Shown here: in pieces, positions 57,812 through 64,000 of the stretch | How the letters are laid out: each line of letters begins with the position of its first letter | Position numbering within the stretch: position 1 is the first letter of the stretch | Assembly: GCF_003007735.2 (NCBI RefSeq) | Contig: NZ_PXNQ02000004.1 | Coordinates: 186,001-250,000, forward strand | DNA length: 64,000 nt | Source of the DNA: Paracoccus methylarcula | GTDB lineage: Bacteria > Pseudomonadota > Alphaproteobacteria > Rhodobacterales > Rhodobacteraceae | Reading direction: 5' to 3' | Position numbers and translations under genes: made by a program | Notes under the pieces: model-generated | The model's database searches: none | What the model saw: the letters and a program-made list of their open reading frames with translations, nothing else | Told to the model about the DNA's origin: nothing

Positions 57812-57863
57812 GGCCCGTTCGGTCGGAACGAAAATCAGGCCGCCGGGCGAGACAGGCGCGGAC

Positions 57864-59186
57864 TTATCCCCGCGCCCTGATCACCTGCAGAAGCGGCATC
57901 AGTTCCGACATGTCCGGCCCATGTGCCTGACCCGTCACGGCCTTGCGCAGCGGCATGAACAGCCCCTTGCCCTTACGGCCGGTGGCCTCCTTCACCTGCG
58001 CCGTCCATTCGCTCCAGCTTGAATCCGAATAGGGCGGCGGGGGCAGCAGCTTCATGGCTTCGGTGATGAAATCCGTATCCTCGGCATCGACCAGCGGCTC
58101 GGCACCTTCGCTGCAGATCCGCCACCAGCCCGCCAGATCCTCCAGCGTGGTGATGTTCTGCGAGGCGACGCGCCAGAAACGCTCGGCCTGATCCGTCGGC
58201 ACGCCAAGCGCGGCGATACGGTCCCTGACCGTCTCGAATGGCCGCGACTGGTTGTGCTCGCGCGTCAGCGGCCAGAGATCCTCTGCGTCGAACTTGGTGG
58301 GCGAGGCGCCGAAATGCGACAGGTCGAATTGCTCGGCCAGCTCGTCCAGGCTGGCCAGCCCGACCGGCTGGCCCGAACCGATCCGTGCCATCAGCGAGAT
58401 CAGCGCCTCGGGCGCGACCCCGGCCTCGCGCAGATCCTTCAGCGAGAGCGCGCCGATCCGCTTGGAGAGTTCCTCGCCCTTTGCGCCGGTCAGCAGGCTG
58501 TGATGGGCGAAGGCAGGAGGCGTGCCGCCGATTGCCTTGATGATCTGGATCTGGGTGGCCGTATTGGTCACGTGGTCCGAGCCGCGGACGATATTCGTCA
58601 CGCCCATATCGGTGTCGTCCACGCTGCTGGCAAAGGTATAAAGAACCTGCCCATCGGCGCGGATCAGGACCGGGTCGCTGACCGAGGCCGCGTCGATCGA
58701 GATATCGCCAAGGATGCCATCGACCCATTCGATCCGCTCGTGATCCAGCTTGAAGCGCCAATACCCGTCGCGCCCCTCGGCCCGCAGCTTCTCCTTCTCG
58801 GCATCCGTCAGGTTCAGCCCGGTGCGGTCATATACCGGCGGTTTGCCCATGTTCAGTTGCTTCTTGCGCTTCAGGTCCAGCTCGGTCGGGGTTTCGAACA
58901 CCTCGTAAAGATGGCCGGAAGCGCGCAGGTTATCCGCCACCTCGGCGTAGCGGTCCAGCCGCAGCGACTGGCGTTCGACCCGGTCCCATTGCAGCCCCAG
59001 CCATTCCAGGTCGCGCTGGATGCCATCGACATATTCCTGTTTCGAACGTTCCTGATCGGTGTCATCAAGGCGCAGTATGAATGTGCCGCCCGCCTTGCGG
59101 GCGATCAGGTAGTTGAACAGCGCGGTGCGCAGGTTGCCGACATGGATATGCCCGGTGGGCGAGGGGGCGAAGCGGGTGGTGGTCAT
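57864..59186 (-). CDS. gltX: Glutamyl-tRNA synthetase
   Basis: A 440-residue class I synthetase that charges tRNA with glutamate. The HIGH-type motif is SPTGHIHVGN (residues 9-18) and the KMSKS-type loop is EELSKRIG near residue 240; RLDDTDQERS is the acceptor-binding part. At 440 residues it fits the shorter alphaproteobacterial GltX, of which many species have two. The start at 59186 gives MTTTRFAPSPTG. It is divergent from the metallopeptidase gene. Confidence 0.95.
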   Translation of the reverse strand: MTTTRFAPSPTGHIHVGNLRTALFNYLIARKAGGTFILRLDDTDQERSKQEYVDGIQRDLEWLGLQWDRVERQSLRLDRYAEVADNLRASGHLYEVFETPTELDLKRKKQLNMGKPPVYDRTGLNLTDAEKEKLRAEGRDGYWRFKLDHERIEWVDGILGDISIDAASVSDPVLIRADGQVLYTFASSVDDTDMGVTNIVRGSDHVTNTATQIQIIKAIGGTPPAFAHHSLLTGAKGEELSKRIGALSLKDLREAGVAPEALISLMARIGSGQPVGLASLDELAEQFDLSHFGASPTKFDAEDLWPLTREHNQSRPFETVRDRIAALGVPTDQAERFWRVASQNITTLEDLAGWWRICSEGAEPLVDAEDTDFITEAMKLLPPPPYSDSSWSEWTAQVKEATGRKGKGLFMPLRKAVTGQAHGPDMSELMPLLQVIRARG

Positions 59187-59265
59187 GGAACATCTCCTGT
59201 TGCCCGTTGCTCTTTCACAGCCGGGCTTTTTTGTCCATATCGGGGTTGGCAAGCAGGAGCGGCAG

Positions 59266-59673
59266 ATGAGTGACTGGGACGGGATGCGCGCCCCCGACGC
59301 GGCGGCGATCGAGGCATTGGCGCGGGAGGCGGTGGCGGGCTTGCCGGCGCGGTTTGCCGGTCATGCGCAGGATGTGGCGATCCGGGTGGCGGAATTCGCC
59401 TCCGAAGAGATGCTGGACGAGTTGCAGATCGATGATGGATTCGAACTGACGGGGCTTTACGAAGGTATCCCGCTGACCGAGAAATCGGTTTCCGATCAAC
59501 CCGGGGGGCCGGATATCGTCTGGTTGTTCCGCCGTCCGATCCTGGATGAATGGGCGGCGCGGGGGAATGTGACCCTTGGCGAATTGATCGCGCATGTGGT
59601 GACGCATGAGCTGGCGCATCATTTCGGCTGGTCCGACGAGGATATCGCCCGCATCGACAGGTGGTGGGAATGA
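59266..59673 (+). CDS. Zincin-like metallopeptidase-family protein
   Basis: A 135-residue protein of the small metallopeptidase family typical of alphaproteobacteria and actinobacteria. The zinc site is HELAHH at about residues 114-119, followed by FGWSDEDI. GGAGCGGC lies before the start. Its stop overlaps the PfkB gene start as ATGA. Substrate unknown. Confidence 0.88.
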   Translation: MSDWDGMRAPDAAAIEALAREAVAGLPARFAGHAQDVAIRVAEFASEEMLDELQIDDGFELTGLYEGIPLTEKSVSDQPGGPDIVWLFRRPILDEWAARGNVTLGELIAHVVTHELAHHFGWSDEDIARIDRWWE

Positions 59674-60620
59674 ACCAGTTGCCGATCCTGACGGTTACGC
59701 TGAACCCGGCGCTGGACCTGTCCACCGCCGCCGATGAGGTGCGCCCCGATCAGAAACTGCGCTGCGACAAGCCGGTGGTCGATCCGGGCGGTGGCGGGAT
59801 CAATGTCAGCCGGGCGATCAAGATCATGGGCGGGCAATCTACGGCGATGGTGGCGCTTGGCGGGGCAACCGGAACCCGCATCGCCGAGATGCTGAAGGCC
59901 GATGGGCTGTCCATCATCCGGCTGACCGCACCAGGCGAGACGCGGCAATCGCTGGCGGTGACCGACCGGGCCTCGGGCAGCCAGTACCGTTTCGTCATGC
60001 CTGGCCCGGAATGGCACAAGGCGCATGTCTCGGACATGATGGCGGCGATAGCCGAGGCAGCGCGTGCCGGGGGCTGGGTGGTCGTTTCCGGCTCGAACCC
60101 GCCGGGGGTCGCGCCGGGATTCGAGCAGATGCTGACCGTCGGGCTCAAGGACGGGCGAGCCAGGCTGCTGGTCGATACCTCGGGCGACGCGCTGCGGGCG
60201 CTGGCCGGGTCGTCAACGCCGGTGGACGTGCTGCGCATGGACAGCCATGAGGCCGAAGGCCTTGCCGGTCGCCCCCTGCCGCTGCGCAGCGACAGCGCGG
60301 CTTTCGCCGCCGGGCTGGTGCGGGACGGGGCGGCGAAATCGGTGATCGTGGCACGCGGGGCGGATGGCTCGGTCATCGCCGGAGAGGATGGCGCATGGCA
60401 TGCCGAGGCTGCGAAAGTGCCGGTGGTCAGCGCCGTCGGCGCGGGCGACAGCTTTGTCGCGGGCTTCGTGCTGGCGATCTCTCGCGGGCAGCCGGTCGAA
60501 GAGGCGCTGGCGCTTGGCGCGGCGGCGGCCTCGGCGGCGGTCATGACGCCCGCGACCGATCTGTGCCATGCACATGATGTCGAACGGCTTTATGCCGGGC
60601 GGGTGGTGACGCGGTTGTAA
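59670..60620 (+). CDS. PfkB-family hexose kinase (1-phosphofructokinase-like)
   Basis: A 316-residue ribokinase-fold kinase. The N-terminal substrate site is VDPGGGGINVSRAIKIMGG and the catalytic Asp lies in SAVGAGDSFVAGFVLA; TLNPALDLS opens the 1-phosphofructokinase/LacC branch. It phosphorylates fructose-1-phosphate, fructose-6-phosphate or tagatose-6-phosphate; no PTS gene is near, so Pfk-type activity is as likely as FruK. It is coupled to the metallopeptidase gene. Confidence 0.9.
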   Translation: MNQLPILTVTLNPALDLSTAADEVRPDQKLRCDKPVVDPGGGGINVSRAIKIMGGQSTAMVALGGATGTRIAEMLKADGLSIIRLTAPGETRQSLAVTDRASGSQYRFVMPGPEWHKAHVSDMMAAIAEAARAGGWVVVSGSNPPGVAPGFEQMLTVGLKDGRARLLVDTSGDALRALAGSSTPVDVLRMDSHEAEGLAGRPLPLRSDSAAFAAGLVRDGAAKSVIVARGADGSVIAGEDGAWHAEAAKVPVVSAVGAGDSFVAGFVLAISRGQPVEEALALGAAAASAAVMTPATDLCHAHDVERLYAGRVVTRL

Positions 60621-60631
60621 GACCGCAACCC

Positions 60632-60697
60632 CTTCTTCTTCAGGCAAATATCCTCGGGGGAATCCGGCGCCAGCCGGATGGGGCAGACAGCCCCCGG
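60632..60697 (+). repeat. Intergenic repeat element, copy 2 (terminator-like)
   Basis: Shares CTTCTTCTTCA, CAAATATCC and CGGGGG with the copy at 56597. Two hairpins follow: ATCCGGC/GCCGGAT (60662-60668 and 60673-60679) and GGGGC/GCCCC (60680-60684 and 60690-60694). It starts 12 bases after the PfkB stop and lies between convergent genes. Confidence 0.7.
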
Positions 60698-60733
60698 CCA
60701 ACGCTGGAAACTGGACCGCCCTTTCAGCCCGCA

Positions 60734-61792
60734 TCAATAAGGCAGGCCATGCTCCCTGTGCAGCCGGTCGATGGCCTTGCAAAGCTCTTCGGACGGGGTC
60801 TTGCCGAAACCTTCGATCAGGTGATCGAGCTGCGCCCCGGTGGTCGCGCCGATAATCGGGACGTTCCTGAAGGGCCGCGTCAATTGCCATGCGACAGACA
60901 GATGGACCGGATCCCAGCCATGTTCGGCGGCGAGGCTGTGATAGGCCGCCACCGCCTCCTGTGCCCGCGCGGTCTTGCGGCCACCCAGATTGCCGAGCCC
61001 ACCATGCGTCTTGTCCACTGCGGCACGGCTGCCTTCGGGCATCGCGCCGTCCTGATACTTGCCGGACAGGAGCCCCGCTGCGAGAGGTGAATAGGCGAGC
61101 AGCGTCACCCCCTCGGCATTCGCGGTCTCGGCAAGATCGGTGTCATAGAGCCGATAGAGCAGCGAATATTCGTTCTGGATCGCGGCGACGCGTGGCCCAC
61201 CCGTCCGGTCCGCCACATCGCACCAGCGGGTCAGTCCCCACGCGGTCTCGTTCGACAGGCCGAAAGCGCGCAGCTTGCCGGATTTGACGGCTTCGGCCAT
61301 GGCTTCCAGCACATCGGCCATGTGGTCCAGCACCTGCTGTTTCGAACGGCCGGATGAATCATAGGTCCAGTTCTGCCGGAACGACCAGGAGCCGCGAACC
61401 GGCCAATGCAATTGATAAAGATCGATCCGGTCGGTCTGCAACCGCCGCAGCGAGGCGTCGATGGTCTTCCGGATAATTGCGCCGTCATAGCCTTGCCCGT
61501 CGCGGACCATCTGGCTGGGGCCGGTGACCTTGGTGGCCACTTCCACCCGGTCGCGATTGCCGGGTTTCGACAGCCAGCGGCCGAGGATTTCTTCCGAGCC
61601 ACCGACGGTTTCGCGCCGTACCGGGTTGACCGGATACATCTCGGCGCAATCCATGAATGTCAGGCCGATCTCCAATGCGCGGTCCAGCTGGGCATGCGCA
61701 TCCGCTTCGCTCGTCTGGCTTCCGAAGGTCATGGTGCCTAGGCAGATCTCGCTGACCTCGACATCGCTGCCGCCAAGTTTCACGCGTTTCAT
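60734..61792 (-). CDS. Aldo/keto reductase (Tas-like)
   Basis: A 352-residue NADP(H)-dependent reductase of the Tas subgroup. Catalytic residues are Asp and Tyr in MDCAEMYPVNP, Lys in VATKVTG and His in LYQLHWP. The VRRETVGGSEEILGRWL stretch and RSKQQVLDHMADVLEAM region fit Tas. The C-terminal NVPIIGATTGAQLDHLIEG is the cofactor site. Monocistronic; physiological substrate unclear. Confidence 0.92.
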   Translation of the reverse strand: MKRVKLGGSDVEVSEICLGTMTFGSQTSEADAHAQLDRALEIGLTFMDCAEMYPVNPVRRETVGGSEEILGRWLSKPGNRDRVEVATKVTGPSQMVRDGQGYDGAIIRKTIDASLRRLQTDRIDLYQLHWPVRGSWSFRQNWTYDSSGRSKQQVLDHMADVLEAMAEAVKSGKLRAFGLSNETAWGLTRWCDVADRTGGPRVAAIQNEYSLLYRLYDTDLAETANAEGVTLLAYSPLAAGLLSGKYQDGAMPEGSRAAVDKTHGGLGNLGGRKTARAQEAVAAYHSLAAEHGWDPVHLSVAWQLTRPFRNVPIIGATTGAQLDHLIEGFGKTPSEELCKAIDRLHREHGLPY

Positions 61793-61857
61793 TACTGCCC
61801 CCGTTCTGCCGTTTCAGGCGGGAAGCTAAGGATAACGGCAGGGGATACAACCCTTTT

Positions 61858-62325
61858 TCATCCCAGGTGGCGCAACCGGTCCAGAGCGCCTTGCAGGATA
61901 TAGCCGGCCGCGACCTGGTCGATGACCTCGGAACGGCGCTTGCGCGACGTATCGGCCTCGAGCAGTGCGCGTTCGGCGGCGACGGTGGAAAGCCGCTCAT
62001 CCCAGAAGCCGATGGGCAAATCGGTCAGGCCCGACAGGTTCCGGGCAAAGGCGCGGGTCGATTGCGCCCGTGGTCCCTCGGTCCCGTCCATGTTGCGCGG
62101 CAGGCCGAGGATCAGTCCCACGATCCGCCTCTCGTCCAGGATCGCCATGAGATCGGCAGCATCCAACGTGAATTTCCGCCGCCGAATCACCTTGAGCGGG
62201 GACGCGACCTGCCGCATCCCGTCGCTGACCGCGACCCCGATGGTCTTGGTCCCCAGATCAAGCCCGGCCAAGGCGCCCATTCGGGGCAAGCTGGCCGCCA
62301 GATCGGCGATATCTTCATGAATCAT
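61858..62325 (-). CDS. ruvX: Putative Holliday junction resolvase / pre-16S rRNA nuclease
   Basis: A 155-residue YqgF/RuvX protein with RNase H fold: ALAGLDLGTKTIGVAVSD (first acidic residue), LILGLPRNMDGTEGP, FWDERLSTVAAERAL and the final Asp in EVIDQVAAGYILQ. The family processes the 16S rRNA 5' end and was named for Holliday junctions. Its ATG overlaps the ccmI stop. Confidence 0.92.
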   Translation of the reverse strand: MIHEDIADLAASLPRMGALAGLDLGTKTIGVAVSDGMRQVASPLKVIRRRKFTLDAADLMAILDERRIVGLILGLPRNMDGTEGPRAQSTRAFARNLSGLTDLPIGFWDERLSTVAAERALLEADTSRKRRSEVIDQVAAGYILQGALDRLRHLG

Positions 62326-63553
62326 TCGGTCAATCCCGCCTTTTCCGCCGCTGCCCTGATCGGCGCGATCGCCTCGGGCGTGGCGCCGAACCGCTCTAGC
62401 GCCTCGTTCCAGATCACGCGGGCACGGTCGGTCTGTTCCAGAACCGCCAGCGATCCGATCAGCCGCGCCCATTCCTCGGGCGAGCCGCCCTGTGTCGCCA
62501 GCCGCGATTCCAGCCCGGCGACCATGTTCTCGATCATGTCCCGCCGTTCCTCGGCGGTCATATCCTCGGCCGCGGCCATCGCATCGGCATCCGGGCCGGG
62601 CAGGCCAGGCATTCCGGTGGTTTCCGGCGCGGGCGGGACATAATCCGGCTGGCCGGCCAGCCAGGCGAGATCGCGGATACCGGCCCGGATCGGCGCGCTC
62701 CACGGGGCGTCGTGCGGGCTCTCTTCGAGAAGTCGTCGCCAGATCGGAAAGGCGCGGTCGGGGCGGCCATTCTGCAATTGCAGCAGCCCCAGGAGATAGC
62801 GGCCCTGTGGCAGGCTCCGGTCTTTTCGCAAGGCCCGCGCCAGCGCGTGTTCGGCCTCGGGCGTGATGGTTCCGCCGGCCGCCTCGATCATCAGGGCGGA
62901 CAGGCGCAGCAATTCCTGGGCACTGGCCCGATCGCCGCGCAGCTCGACCAGCCGCTGTTGCGCTTCGCGCGCCGCGATCATGTTGCCAAGGCGCATCTCG
63001 TTGGTGGCCAGCAAGGTCAGCCCTTGCGGATCGTCGGGGGTCCTTGCGACCGCCTCGCGCAACTGTTCGACGAGGGCGACATATTCCTGATCGACATCGG
63101 GTTTGTCGGGCTCGGGGGCCGCCGCCTCGGCCTCGGCCTGGCGGGGACGGTTGTCATAGGCGCGTTCGGCCATCGCGATCCGCTTGGACAGCGGCAAATC
63201 CGGGGCATCCGGGGCGCCTGGTAAAGATAGAGCCCGACTGCCCCCACCAGTAGCACCGCCAGCGCGACGGCCGCCCCGGCCATCCCGCCGCCATGCCGGG
63301 AGGGGGTGGCCTCGGCCAGCCTGCGGTCGGTCTCCAGCACCTTGCGGCCGATCTCGTTGCGCAGGCGTCCGGCCTCGTCCTCGCCGATCACGCCGCGTTC
63401 CAGGTCGCGTTCGACCTCGCGCAGCTGATCGCGATAGACGCGCAGGTCATAGCTGGCCGCCGATGGTGCCTCGGCATCGCGCGCGCGCCTGAGCGGCACG
63501 GTGATCGCAGCCGCGACCACCAGCGTCAGAAGCGCACTTAACAGCCAGAACAT
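62322..63553 (-). pseudogene. ccmI: Cytochrome c biogenesis protein CcmI, frameshifted
   Basis: A protein of about 410 residues with an N-terminal span (MFWLLSALLTLVVAAAITVP), a second span near residue 95, and a periplasmic TPR region. CcmI presents apocytochrome c to the haem-ligation complex. The frame shifts near 63215: after LLVGAVGLYLYQ the continuation GAPDAPDLPLSKRIAMAERA is in another frame, with one base missing. GAGGAG precedes the ATG and the stop overlaps ruvX. Two cytochromes c in this window would need a working copy, so an assembly error is plausible. Confidence 0.85.
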
Positions 63554-63757
63554 CGGATCTCCTCGATTTTCCCGGTCCGGACTAACCGGTTTCCCGGCGA
63601 TGGAAAAGCGAAACCGCGATGACAAGCCCGCGATGAAGACCTTAGCATGATGGCCATTCCCGGCACGGTGTCGCATTTCGCCGCGATCTGCCGCAAGATG
63701 TGTTGTCAGACTGGTCCACCCTCTCCATGGTGGGCGCTGATTCAGGGTGGGGTTCCC

Positions 63758-64000
63758 ATGGCTACAGCATCGCGTTCCGGTCGTTATTCCGTCTTTGCCA
63801 TCGCGCGGGAGGCGCTGCGTCAGCATCAGGGCTGGCAGCGTGCCTGGGCCAATCCGCAACCGCGTGACCGCTACAAGGTGGTGATCGTCGGCGCGGGCGG
63901 GCACGGGCTGGCGACGGCTTATTACCTCGGCAAGAATTTCGGCATCACCGATGTCGCTGTGATCGAGAAGGGCTGGCTGGGCGGTGGCAATACCGGGCGC
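63758..64000 (+). CDS. soxB: Sarcosine oxidase beta subunit, 5' part (cut by window edge)
   Basis: The first 81 codons of the beta subunit of heterotetrameric sarcosine oxidase, a flavoenzyme of choline/glycine betaine breakdown. It has the long N-terminal lead [18 protein letters not shown] and the FAD-binding [17 protein letters not shown], then [12 protein letters not shown], which is typical of SoxB. The rest lies beyond the window. Confidence 0.93.
   Translation, partial: MATASRSGRYSVFAIAREALRQHQGWQRAWANPQPRDRYKVVIVGAGGHGLATAYYLGKNFGITDVAVIEKGWLGGGNTGR

Overview
The window reads as a chromosomal segment of a GC-rich alphaproteobacterium of the Rhodobacterales, probably Paracoccus-like. 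This rests on the SerC N-terminus and the RNA leader in front of it, a C-terminal-CCA tRNA-Met(CAT), the sarcosine oxidase beta start, many TRAP transporters and dense co-directional operons with ATGA overlaps. The genus is inference; no rRNA gene is present.

Layout: 1-450 holds the 5' part of serC with a two-hairpin leader. 615-4958 (minus) is a run of small secreted and membrane proteins with two c-type cytochromes, a DUF411 protein, a Met-rich protein and a Tat-exported BNR-repeat protein, which looks like a copper/metal-stress cassette. 5.4-24 kb is a mixed region of regulators, each with its target next door: GlxA/isochorismatase, HxlR/VOC, ArsR/SRPBCC, SulP/UspA, two LysR genes, and two DUF4166 genes that meet tail to tail. 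24.4-29.0 kb is a LysR-controlled TAXI-TRAP transporter with an AtuA-family pair. 29.2-47.1 kb is a sugar-acid catabolic island: three SDRs, two FAH-family enzymes, a PdxA-family enzyme, an IlvD/Edd dehydratase, a 2-hydroxyacid dehydrogenase, a GntR/FCD regulator, a DctPQM TRAP system, a UxaA-type dehydratase and a DMT transporter. Three copies of a TGGTATACCA palindrome in its promoters point to one GntR regulon. AzlCD and an LprI-like gene are embedded in it.

47.5-51.5 kb is a large surface protein with nine Ig-like repeats and a C-terminal beta-barrel, followed by tRNA-Met. 52.1-57.4 kb is a peptide-type ABC importer. 57.6-64 kb is housekeeping: a small lipoprotein, gltX, a metallopeptidase, a PfkB sugar kinase, an aldo-keto reductase, ruvX, ccmI and the start of soxB.

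A striking global feature is that seven otherwise well-conserved genes are broken by a small deletion: six lose one base and one loses a CG dinucleotide. One of them is ccmI, which is needed for cytochrome c maturation. This pattern suggests systematic deletion errors in the assembly at least as strongly as real gene decay, and it should be settled before any of these genes is called non-functional.
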